A stretch of 5,405 nt of DNA from Bacteroidota bacterium (GCA_013334735.1 JAAXXA010000234.1:1-5405), one strand, 5' to 3'; shown: positions 1-5,345, numbered from the stretch's first letter. The notes: generated by a model not told the origin, from the letters alone. Program-made: numbers and translations.

Positions 1-11
1 CTCTTTTTTAT

Positions 12-19
12 TATATTTG
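12..19 (+). promoter_or_regulatory. isolated -7-like box pointing into the UbiA-family gene (antisense)
   Basis: TATATTTG, followed by CG, is identical to the boxes before the two surface-protein genes. The -33 region would lie outside the window. Just after it is a small hairpin, GTAAC-atca-GTTAC (21-34). No protein-coding frame follows on this strand, so any transcript would run antisense to the 3' end of the prenyltransferase gene. May be chance. Confidence 0.25.
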
Positions 20-73
20 CGTAACATCAGTTACTAACATTACCGATTACCAATTTTACCCATTCAATGTAAA

Positions 74-946
74 CTACATATTAAATATCAATTCAGCTAT
101 AACAAAAGCGCCAAATATAACACTTGCAAAACCATTCATGCTTGCAAAAGCAAGGTTTACTCTGCTCAAATCGGAAGGCTTTACAATCAAGTGCTGATAA
201 AAAAGCAAAAAAATAAAAATAGCTGTACCAATCCAATATAGCAAACCAAAGTGAATATTGATACCTGTATAAATAATAATCGCGACAGTAAATAAATGCA
301 ATAGCAATGAAATCCATAATGATTTTTTTATGCCCATTCTAACAGGGATGGATTGTAGTTTTTGTGATTTATCAAAATTAATATCCTGTAGAGCATAAAT
401 AATATCGAAACCGCTAACCCAAAAAAGTACTGCAAAAGAATATAAAACGGGATTAAGCGCAAAATGTCCTGTAACAGCTATGTATGCTCCTATAGGCGCA
501 AGTGCAAGTCCCATTCCAAGTACAATATGACAAAAAAAAGTAAAACGTTTTGTAAAACTATAACCTAACACAACAATTAATGCAACAGGTGAAAGGAAAA
601 AACAAAGATTATTAATAAAATATGTTGTTACTATAAAACCTGTAATATTAAAAATTACAAAAAACAAAACAGCCGTGGGATTAAGTATTCCCGAGGGAAT
701 TTCTCTTGATGATGTGCGCGGATTTTTAATATCAATGTTACGATCAATATACCTGTTAAAACTCATTGCCGCGTTACGGGCAAATACCATACATAAAAGC
801 ACTAAAACGAACAAACGAAAGTATGCGTTATTTGATGTATCTACTGTTCCCAGGAAAAATCCGATAAGAGCAAAAGGTAATGCAAACACAGTATGTGCAA
901 ACTTTACCAATGACAGGTATTTTGATATGGAGAGAAAAAAATTCAT
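74..946 (-). CDS. UbiA-superfamily prenyltransferase (MqnP-like, putative 4-hydroxybenzoate polyprenyltransferase)
   Basis: Intramembrane aromatic prenyltransferase of 290 residues, a normal length for the family. The family joins a polyprenyl diphosphate to an aromatic acceptor in ubiquinone or menaquinone synthesis. Seen: both Asp-rich motifs that bind Mg-diphosphate, NRYIDRNID (N64, D68, D72) and DIIYALQDINFD (D181, Y184, D188, D192). The loop NPRTSSREIPSG (75-86) and the N-terminal AHTVFALPFA (17-26) are typical of the subgroup annotated 'putative 4-hydroxybenzoate polyprenyltransferase', which includes MqnP of the futalosine menaquinone route. About nine hydrophobic segments are visible (near 15-33, 43-61, 90-110, 115-130, 138-157, 164-185, 208-227, 233-253, 266-288). 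The start is supported by a well-placed promoter just upstream. Stop is TAG, and no clear terminator is visible downstream (1-73). Family is certain. MqnP rather than UbiA is an inference, and no other mqn or ubi gene is in view. Confidence 0.93.
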   Translation of the reverse strand: MNFFLSISKYLSLVKFAHTVFALPFALIGFFLGTVDTSNNAYFRLFVLVLLCMVFARNAAMSFNRYIDRNIDIKNPRTSSREIPSGILNPTAVLFFVIFNITGFIVTTYFINNLCFFLSPVALIVVLGYSFTKRFTFFCHIVLGMGLALAPIGAYIAVTGHFALNPVLYSFAVLFWVSGFDIIYALQDINFDKSQKLQSIPVRMGIKKSLWISLLLHLFTVAIIIYTGINIHFGLLYWIGTAIFIFLLFYQHLIVKPSDLSRVNLAFASMNGFASVIFGAFVIAELIFNM

Positions 947-962
947 GTATTTATCTTCTATA

Positions 963-992
963 CAAAATTACATTTTTTTACTAATTTAGCAA
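963..992 (-). promoter_or_regulatory. Bacteroidota-type promoter of the UbiA-family gene
   Basis: Read on the minus strand, GTTG ends at 990 and is followed after exactly 19 bp by TAATTTTG (970-963), a full match to the Bacteroidota -7 consensus TAnnTTTG with a -33 TTG. Transcription would begin about 10-15 nt before the ATG at 946, giving a very short leader with only a weak AGAAG as a possible ribosome site. The -33 box lies 2 bp from the start codon of the divergent methyltransferase gene. Confidence 0.7.
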
Positions 993-993
993 C

Positions 994-1782
994 ATGAAAA
1001 GGTTTACGATTATTAAAGATTACATCAGTTATTATTTAAAGGCAAAAACCAAACACGCCATTCATTCGCCTTTTGTATTTGAATTTGTTACAAAAGTTTT
1101 AAATAAAAAAACTGTTGTAAATGAAAATATTTTAAAAATTGAAAAATTAAGAAAGGAATTACTTTCTTCTGTAAAAGAAATAAATGTAAAAGATTTTGGT
1201 GTCGGTTCAAGCTTCGCTAAATCCAGCATGCGTGAAGTTTCCAATATTGTTAGAACTTCCGCAAAAAGTAAAAAATATGCTAATCTTTTTTTTAGAATAG
1301 CTGATTATTATAAGTTTTTGAAAATACTCGAACTCGGTACATCAACAGGCATAAGCAGCATGTATATGGCAAGCGCATCCCCCGAAATTAAACTTTTTAC
1401 AATTGAAGGTTGTCCCGAAATTGCCGCACTTGCGGCTGAAAATATAAAAAAAATAGGATTGAATAATATTAATCAGATTATTGGAAATTTTGATGATGTT
1501 TTAATACAAGTACTTGATAAGGAAAAATATTTTGATTGTATTTTCTTCGATGGCAATCACAGCAAAGACGCCACTATCAGGTATTTCGAACAATGCCTTC
1601 CTTATATCGGAAATAATACTTTTTTTATTTTTGATGACATTAATTGGTCGGAAGGTATGAAAGAAGCCTGGAGCTATATCATAAAACACCCGTCAGTAAA
1701 GGTTACTATCGACTTATACTTTATTGGTATTGTTACTTTTCGCAAAGAATTAAGCAAAGAGGATTTTATTATTAGATTTTAG
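994..1782 (+). CDS. class I SAM-dependent methyltransferase (Methyltransf_24-like)
   Basis: Probably a soluble cytoplasmic methyltransferase of 262 residues, using S-adenosylmethionine as methyl donor; the substrate is unknown. Seen: the Rossmann glycine motif ILELGTSTGISS (111-122), the acidic ribose-binding end of strand 2 in FTIEG (E138), FFDGNH (D186, H189) where O-methyltransferases of the catechol type place a metal or catalytic Asp, and FIFDDINWSEGM (D214, D215, W218). There is no signal peptide or membrane segment. The N-terminal HAIHSPFVFEFV (21-32) is a signature I associate with Bacteroidota members of this group. The gene is divergent from the prenyltransferase across 47 bp. The best promoter candidate is the imperfect TACATTTT (969-976, 5 of 6 fixed bases) without a clear -33 box. 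No Shine-Dalgarno sequence is visible. The fold is secure. A role in quinone methylation is not supported, since UbiE/MenG signatures are absent. Confidence 0.88.
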   Translation: MKRFTIIKDYISYYLKAKTKHAIHSPFVFEFVTKVLNKKTVVNENILKIEKLRKELLSSVKEINVKDFGVGSSFAKSSMREVSNIVRTSAKSKKYANLFFRIADYYKFLKILELGTSTGISSMYMASASPEIKLFTIEGCPEIAALAAENIKKIGLNNINQIIGNFDDVLIQVLDKEKYFDCIFFDGNHSKDATIRYFEQCLPYIGNNTFFIFDDINWSEGMKEAWSYIIKHPSVKVTIDLYFIGIVTFRKELSKEDFIIRF

Positions 1783-1861
1783 CAGAAAAGAATATAAGAC
1801 ACAGTTTCTATATTAATATCCCGTATTACTTCTTAACTTTATAATAGTCTTATGCTGCTTT

Positions 1862-1874
1862 AAGTATTATACTT
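1862..1874. repeat. 13-bp palindrome AAGTAT-T-ATACTT (copy 1)
   Basis: Perfect inverted repeat with one central base, followed by TTTAAA. The same arms, opened by four extra bases in the middle and again followed by TTTAAA, recur at 1987-2003 in the leader of the surface-protein gene. The arrangement suits a dimeric regulator, but that is inference. Confidence 0.5.
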
Positions 1875-1909
1875 TTAAATTAATTAGACTATAAAATATT
1901 TTTATTCGT

Positions 1910-1926
1910 AGATTATTAATTAATCT
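1910..1926. repeat. inverted repeat AGATTA-5-TAATCT
   Basis: Perfect 6-bp arms around TTAAT. In sequence this AT-rich such a repeat can arise by chance. It lies about 45-60 bp upstream of the -7 box of the surface-protein gene. Confidence 0.35.
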
Positions 1927-1928
1927 TG

Positions 1929-1956
1929 AAATAATTAAACAAAATTTTAATTATTT
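1929..1956. repeat. 11-bp inverted repeat overlapping the -33 region
   Basis: AAATAATTAAA (1929-1939) pairs perfectly with TTTAATTATTT (1946-1956) across the 6-base loop CAAAAT. It could be a weak, all-AT terminator of the methyltransferase transcript. It could also be an operator, since the right arm covers the place where the -33 element of the downstream promoter should be (about 1945-1948). Confidence 0.5.
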
Positions 1957-1967
1957 ATTAATTTTCG

Positions 1968-1975
1968 TATATTTG
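1968..1975 (+). promoter_or_regulatory. -7 box of the surface-protein gene promoter
   Basis: TATATTTG is a full match to the Bacteroidota consensus TAnnTTTG, 49 bp before the ATG at 2025. A transcript would start near 1979-1982, giving a leader of about 45 nt. The -33 position has only TTTT (1945-1948), so the promoter may be weak or activator-dependent. Confidence 0.6.
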
Positions 1976-1986
1976 CTATTGAAAAG

Positions 1987-2003
1987 AAGTATTCTTAATA
2001 CTT
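1987..2003 (+). repeat. leader hairpin AAGTATT-CTT-AATACTT (copy 2 of the palindrome)
   Basis: Perfect 7-bp stem with a 3-base loop, extendable to 9 pairs (1985-2005) with one G-U. It falls within the first few to about 25 nt of the predicted mRNA, 21 bp before the start codon. It may act as a 5'-end stabilising hairpin or, as DNA, as the second copy of an operator shared with 1862-1874. Confidence 0.5.
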
Positions 2004-2024
2004 TTAAACTTAAAATCTATTGTT

Positions 2025-4664
2025 ATGAAAAATCAAAAAACCTTTAATTTGTTAAAAGGCATAAGTTCTGCCTTGTTAACTTTTTACTTTTCACTTTATT
2101 TTTTTCACTTGCTCGCTCAGAGCGGAGGAGCAGCCATTAACGCAACCGGGGGCGCTGCCGATAATTCGGCAATACTTGATGTAAGTTCTGTAAATCAGGG
2201 AATGAGAATACCGAGAGTTGCTCTTACAAGCACTACATCAGCTGCTCCCATTACCAATCCGGCTAACAGCCTTATGGTTTATGATTCGGTAACTACCGGT
2301 GATGTTACTCCAGGTTTTTATTATTGGGATGGAGCTAATTCAAAGTGGGTAAGATTTTCAACAGGTAGCGGGAGTGGGTGGTCAACAAGCGGAAATGCAG
2401 GAACAGACACTGTTACAAATTTTATCGGGACCACAGATAACCAGTCGTGGGTGATGAAAACAAACAATATTGAGAGGATGAAAATAAGCAAAACAGGTAA
2501 TGTGGGCATAGGTACTGCAAGTCCTGCTTCTACATCCGCTCTGGATGTTACTTCCACTACTAAAGGTATATTAATACCTCGTATGACTACTATACAGCGT
2601 GATGCTATTGCAACACCTGCAACAGGATTGCAGATATACAACACCGATTGTCAAACATTGAATTACTGGTCAGGCACATGCTGGATTTCGATAAGTAAAG
2701 CGATACCCGACCCGGAAGAGATAACCAGCAATCCTCCTTCAACCACTTTTTGCGCAGGACAATCCCGCACTTATTCCATACCGGCAGTTCCGGCAGCAAG
2801 CCGATATACATGGACAGTACCAGCCGGTACAACCATAAATTCAGGACATGGTACTACTTCTATAGCGGTTACTTTTGGTAATATTTCCGGTAATGTTTGT
2901 GTTAAAGCAAGTAATTCCTGCGAAACAAGTAATCAAACATGCCTTGCAGTGAACGTGGATCCTATCCCAAATACTCCTGGAAACATTACGGGTATAACAA
3001 GTATCAATCCCGGACAAACTTCCGTAACTTATTATATTGCTTCCGTGAATGGCGCCAGCACTTATACATGGACTGTTCCCTCCGGCTGCACAATTACATC
3101 TGGCATAGGTACTACTACTATTGTTGTTAATTTCGACTGTACAGCTTCTTCCGGTAATATTTCCGTAACCGCTAACAGTACCTGCGGTTCTAGTCCTGCG
3201 AGTGCTCTTGCTTTGACTATTGCCCCTTTACTTTCGGCCAATGCAGGGACAGCTCAATTCGGAGGACATTCCATAGGTGATAGCCCCGTAGCTACCGGAG
3301 GAACAACTGCTTATACATATTTATGGAGTCCGGCTACCGACCTGTCAAGTTCGACAGTAGCTAACCCTACTGCATTATGTAGTGGTTCTACAACCACTTA
3401 CACGGTAAAAGTTACCGATGCTAATGGATGTACAGCAACAAACAACATGGTAGTTACCAGAAATCTCACGGCCAGCGCGGGAACAACTCAATTAGGAGGA
3501 CATATTATAGGCGGCAGCCCTACAGCGACAGGAGGTAATCCAACATATACTTATTTATGGAGTCCGGCTACTAATCTTTCCGGTTCTACAGACGCAAACC
3601 CTACCGCGATATGTAACGGCTCTACTACGACATATATTGTAACAGTTACAGATGCCAATGCTTGTACAGCGAACAGTTCTGTAACTGTAACACGTAATTT
3701 AACTGCAAGTGCAGGAGGCAATCAGACTGCTATTTGTGCAACCATAGGTGGAAGTAATACTGCTTCTGGAGGGCAATCTCCTTACACTTATTTATGGAAT
3801 CCTTCAACCGGTCTTTCAATCGCTACCGTTTCGAACCCTAACGCTTCTCCTGCATCTACCACCACATATACTGTTACCGTAACAGATGCTAATGCCTGCA
3901 CAGCAAGCAATTCGATGATCTTAACAATAGGCGGCACTTTGGCAACATTTAATTACACCGGTAGCCAGGCAACATGGACAGTACCCACAGGTATTACCTG
4001 CATTAAAATTGAAGCATGGGGAGCAGAGGGAGGAAACGGATGGTCAGGTAATAGTCCTTTTGCAAGTAGTGGATTGGGTGGATATATTTTCGGAAATAAA
4101 ACTGTTACACAAAATAGCACATTATATATTTATGTAGGACAAAAAGGCGGGAATGCCAGCGGTACCGGACCCGGCAGCGGTGGCTGGAATGGTGGGGGAA
4201 ATGGATCGCTATATTCTAGCAGTGCATACAGCGGTGGTGGTGGCGGTGGCGCTTCAGATGTGCGTCTTGGAGGAAATACAATCACTCCAACAGATTATAG
4301 GATTATTGTAGGTGGAGCAGGTGGAGGCGGTGGTGATTTTAACGGGTACGCGGGTTACGGAGGATATCCGGCAGGGTCAAATGGTACAGGGTCTAATTAC
4401 GGATCAGGAGGAACTCAAACTGCAGGCGGCGCTGCCGGTATCGCTGGTACAGCAGGGAGTTTAGGAGTCGGTGGAGCCGGTGAGACCGGTGGTGGTGGAG
4501 ATGGTGGAGGCGGCGGCGGAGGATATTATGGAGGAGGAGGTAGTGGATTTTCCAGTCAACCCGGTGGCGGTGGTGGTTCATCATACTTTGGAGGAATGAC
4601 TTCCGGTACAGGATATACTAATAATACTCAATCAGGCAACGGAAAGGTTGTTATAACTTACTAA
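2025..4664 (+). CDS. exported mosaic adhesin-like protein: tail-fibre-like modules, PKD/Ig-like repeats, ALK/LTK-type glycine-rich C-terminal domain
   Basis: A large exported protein of 879 residues, probably at the cell surface; its function is not known. Domains in order: signal peptide with hydrophobic core about 14-30 and likely cleavage in LLA-QSGG after A31; module SAILDVSSVNQGMRIPR...YYWD..WVRF (48-111); tail-fibre-like stretch NFIGTTDNQ...GNVGIGTASP (132-167); second module SALDVTSTTKGILIPR (171-186) to about 223; two PKD/Ig-like domains (about 233-312 and 317-400), each with YTWTVP; three tandem Ig-like repeats (404-480, 481-558, 559-635), each with YTYLW and TVTDAN; glycine-rich domain (640-879, about 37% glycine from 661). 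The last contains AWGAEGG, LYIYVGQKGG, GGGGGGASDVRLGG, RIIVGGAGGGGG and the closing GKVVITY, matching PF12810. There is no T9SS sorting domain and no S74 chaperone, so the export route past the periplasm is unclear. The start has no Shine-Dalgarno sequence, as is usual in the phylum. The gene is monocistronic or followed only by the micro-ORF at 4679. Domain calls are by eye. Confidence 0.9.
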   Translation: MKNQKTFNLLKGISSALLTFYFSLYFFHLLAQSGGAAINATGGAADNSAILDVSSVNQGMRIPRVALTSTTSAAPITNPANSLMVYDSVTTGDVTPGFYYWDGANSKWVRFSTGSGSGWSTSGNAGTDTVTNFIGTTDNQSWVMKTNNIERMKISKTGNVGIGTASPASTSALDVTSTTKGILIPRMTTIQRDAIATPATGLQIYNTDCQTLNYWSGTCWISISKAIPDPEEITSNPPSTTFCAGQSRTYSIPAVPAASRYTWTVPAGTTINSGHGTTSIAVTFGNISGNVCVKASNSCETSNQTCLAVNVDPIPNTPGNITGITSINPGQTSVTYYIASVNGASTYTWTVPSGCTITSGIGTTTIVVNFDCTASSGNISVTANSTCGSSPASALALTIAPLLSANAGTAQFGGHSIGDSPVATGGTTAYTYLWSPATDLSSSTVANPTALCSGSTTTYTVKVTDANGCTATNNMVVTRNLTASAGTTQLGGHIIGGSPTATGGNPTYTYLWSPATNLSGSTDANPTAICNGSTTTYIVTVTDANACTANSSVTVTRNLTASAGGNQTAICATIGGSNTASGGQSPYTYLWNPSTGLSIATVSNPNASPASTTTYTVTVTDANACTASNSMILTIGGTLATFNYTGSQATWTVPTGITCIKIEAWGAEGGNGWSGNSPFASSGLGGYIFGNKTVTQNSTLYIYVGQKGGNASGTGPGSGGWNGGGNGSLYSSSAYSGGGGGGASDVRLGGNTITPTDYRIIVGGAGGGGGDFNGYAGYGGYPAGSNGTGSNYGSGGTQTAGGAAGIAGTAGSLGVGGAGETGGGGDGGGGGGGYYGGGGSGFSSQPGGGGGSSYFGGMTSGTGYTNNTQSGNGKVVITY
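2166..2693 (+). repeat. two 'LDV..GM.IPR' modules flanking a tail-fibre-like linker (within the surface protein)
   Basis: Residues 48-111 and 171-223 share the order S-A-(I)-L-D-V-x-S, (Q/K)G(M/I)xIPR, a (V/I)Y(D/N) strand and an aromatic-rich end (YYWD..W, NYW...CW). The linker between them has KTNNIERMKISKTGNVGIGT (145-164), a pattern usual in phage tail-fibre-like proteins that carry an S74 chaperone. Here no chaperone follows. The second module has a Cys pair (C209, C219) that the first lacks. Confidence 0.65.
3234..3929 (+). repeat. three tandem Ig-like repeats of about 77-78 codons (within the surface protein)
   Basis: Repeats cover residues 404-480, 481-558 and 559-635. Each runs (S/T)A-x-AG, GG, (T/S)GG, YTYLW(S/N)P(A/S)T, NP, TTTY(T/I)V, VTDAN(G/A)CTA. 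Repeats 1 and 2 are closest; they keep 20 identical bases (3318-3337 and 3552-3571) exactly 234 bp apart, pointing to a recent in-frame duplication. Repeat 3 differs at its front end and in cysteine placement. Confidence 0.8.
3942..4661 (+). other. region encoding the ALK/LTK-type glycine-rich domain
   Basis: Residues 640-879. It begins with a beta-rich segment (TWTVPTGITCIKIEAWGAEGG, positions 650-670), continues with GYIFGNKTVTQNSTLYIYVGQ (686-706), and then alternates glycine tracts (737-742, 766-770, 822-833, 836-839, 847-851) with short hydrophobic strands, closing with GKVVITY. In the family the glycine tracts pack as polyglycine-II helices beside a TNF-like beta sandwich. Assignment to PF12810 is by motif order and not by a search. 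Confidence 0.75.
4231..4590 (+). repeat. GGN-codon low-complexity tracts
   Basis: Runs of GGT, GGC and GGA codons, densest at about 4231-4250, 4486-4540 and 4561-4580, encode the polyglycine segments. Third positions are mixed, which suggests selection for glycine and not a pure triplet expansion. The reverse strand reads as a spurious His/Arg-rich frame. Confidence 0.75.
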
Positions 4665-4667
4665 AAT

Positions 4668-4704
4668 AAAAAAGAATTATGAAACAGTTCATAATTCTTT
4701 TTTT
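4668..4704. terminator. strong, probably bidirectional intrinsic terminator
   Basis: AAAAAAGAATTATGAA (4668-4683) pairs perfectly over 16 bp with TTCATAATTCTTTTTT (4688-4703) around the loop ACAG. On the plus strand it begins 4 bases after the stop of the 879-residue protein and runs into a T-tract (4698-4704). On the minus strand the complementary A-tract gives an equivalent T-tract, so it can also end the convergent T9SS-cargo transcript, whose stop is at 4747. Confidence 0.85.
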
Positions 4705-4750
4705 AATATCAATAATAGCAGGATGTATAGAGAATTATACCCGAAATTAA
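4679..4750 (+). CDS. possible 23-codon micro-ORF resembling a lipoprotein signal peptide
   Basis: ATG at 4679 opens a 23-residue frame starting MKQFIILF, with a hydrophobic core and the lipobox-like IAGC (Cys16), then seven polar residues and TAA (4748-4750). It has the n-region, h-region and lipobox of a type II signal peptide but almost no mature part. It lies 14 bp after the preceding stop, and its last four bases overlap the end of the convergent gene. The start codon and first eight codons lie inside the terminator hairpin, so expression would need read-through. Alternatives: the decayed 5' end of a lipoprotein gene, or coincidence, because T-rich terminator DNA encodes Phe, Leu and Ile by nature. 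The same hairpin read on the minus strand also yields a hydrophobic start, MNCFIILFYF. The lipobox, however, lies outside the hairpin. Confidence 0.25.
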   Translation: MKQFIILFLISIIAGCIENYTRN

Positions 4751-5259
4751 TAAACTAAATTAATTTTACGAAATTCTGTTTTCTTTTCACCTCCGGCAGA
4801 GGTCTTTGTAAGTTCAATCATATAAATCCCCTGTCTGAATTTACTGATGTCAAAATTTACTTTATTAAAACCATCCATTGACGAAACTTGTTTATTAAGA
4901 ACAACCTGCCCTACAAGATTGTATAATTTAATATTTGATGTTGAATTATCATTATTGGAATAACTTAAAGTAAAATATCCTGTGGTAGGATTTGGATAAA
5001 CAGATATTCCTTCCGAATTGTATTGGGGTTCGGTAATTGAAACAGCCAAATCGTATGGTTGTTGAAATCCTTGCGTAAGTATATTGCTATGCGATGAAAA
5101 TGTTTGAATCATTGTCATTTCTGCAACTGTAAACGACAAGGTGGAACTTCCCGATACAAAATAACCTCCTGAAGATGCTACTACCGTTGGTGAAAGTGTT
5201 TGCGAAAAAATAGATGTTGTAAGGATTACACCCATAATTATTAATAATATTTTTTTCAT
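4747..5259 (-). CDS. small T9SS cargo protein with type A C-terminal sorting domain
   Basis: A 170-residue protein predicted to be exported by Sec and then by the type IX system to the surface or medium. Seen: signal peptide MKKILLIIMGVILTTSIFSQ (1-20); a short passenger SPTVVASSGGYFVSGSSTLSF...ILTQGFQQP (23-68), a pattern frequent just before sorting domains in Bacteroidota proteins; and a type A sorting domain (about 85-170) with ISVYPNPTTGYFTLSY, IKLYNLVGQVV (110-120), the QGIYMIEL strand (143-150) and a basic end FRKINLVY. The domain is about 85 residues, near the usual size, while the passenger is only about 65. The protein may be complete, since start, signal peptide and stop are all intact. 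It converges on the large surface-protein gene and shares its terminator. The upstream sequence is A-rich without a Shine-Dalgarno. The activity of the passenger is unknown. Confidence 0.9.
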   Translation of the reverse strand: MKKILLIIMGVILTTSIFSQTLSPTVVASSGGYFVSGSSTLSFTVAEMTMIQTFSSHSNILTQGFQQPYDLAVSITEPQYNSEGISVYPNPTTGYFTLSYSNNDNSTSNIKLYNLVGQVVLNKQVSSMDGFNKVNFDISKFRQGIYMIELTKTSAGGEKKTEFRKINLVY

Positions 5260-5288
5260 ATTAGATTGTGTTTTTCGTTAATAAATTT

Positions 5289-5301
5289 ATTGTTTAACAA
5301 T
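5289..5301. repeat. 13-bp palindrome ATTGTT-T-AACAAT
   Basis: Perfect 6-bp arms with one central base, 30 bp upstream of the T9SS-cargo start and inside its predicted leader. It could be an operator or chance in AT-rich DNA. As RNA it would form only a short stem. Confidence 0.35.
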
Positions 5302-5345
5302 CTTATTTGCTATATTGAATTTTTATTTATGCTGAATTCAAGACG

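Larger units (their letters stand above)
1783..2024. other. AT-rich non-coding region with clustered inverted repeats
   Basis: This 242-bp gap holds no reading frame of useful length on either strand. It contains four inverted repeats (1862-1874, 1910-1926, 1929-1956, 1987-2003) and the promoter of the large surface-protein gene at its right end. There is no GC-rich hairpin with a T-tract after the methyltransferase, so the end of that transcript is unclear. The 1929-1956 repeat is the best candidate for it. Confidence 0.7.

Noticed and set aside
675..989. 104-codon plus-strand frame opposite the prenyltransferase gene
   Set aside because: It is antisense to a clear membrane enzyme, shows no domain or signal, and runs across that gene's promoter. 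It is a shadow frame.
994..1782. Methyltransferase as a quinone methylase (UbiE/MenG/UbiG) paired with the prenyltransferase
   Set aside because: The motifs fit the Methyltransf_24 / O-methyltransferase group, and UbiE-type signatures are absent. Adjacency alone is not enough.
2420..2530. Prophage tail-fibre fragment
   Set aside because: The NVGIGT-type segment is common in Bacteroidota surface proteins, and no phage structural or lysis genes are nearby.
2321..2832. Two minus-strand frames of 107 and 75 codons inside the large surface-protein gene
   Set aside because: No recognisable protein features, and the opposite frame has clear modular domains throughout.
3234..3929. CRISPR-like or direct-repeat array
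   Set aside because: The periodicity is in-frame (234 bp, 78 codons) and encodes Ig-like protein repeats, with no spacers of constant length.
4393..4584. Minus-strand frame rich in His, Arg and Leu
   Set aside because: It is the reverse reading of GGN glycine codons, so its composition is fully explained by the real gene.
4231..4590. Triplet-repeat expansion or phase-variable tract in the glycine codons
   Set aside because: Third positions vary (GGT, GGC, GGA) and the tracts are interrupted. Triplet changes would not shift the frame anyway.
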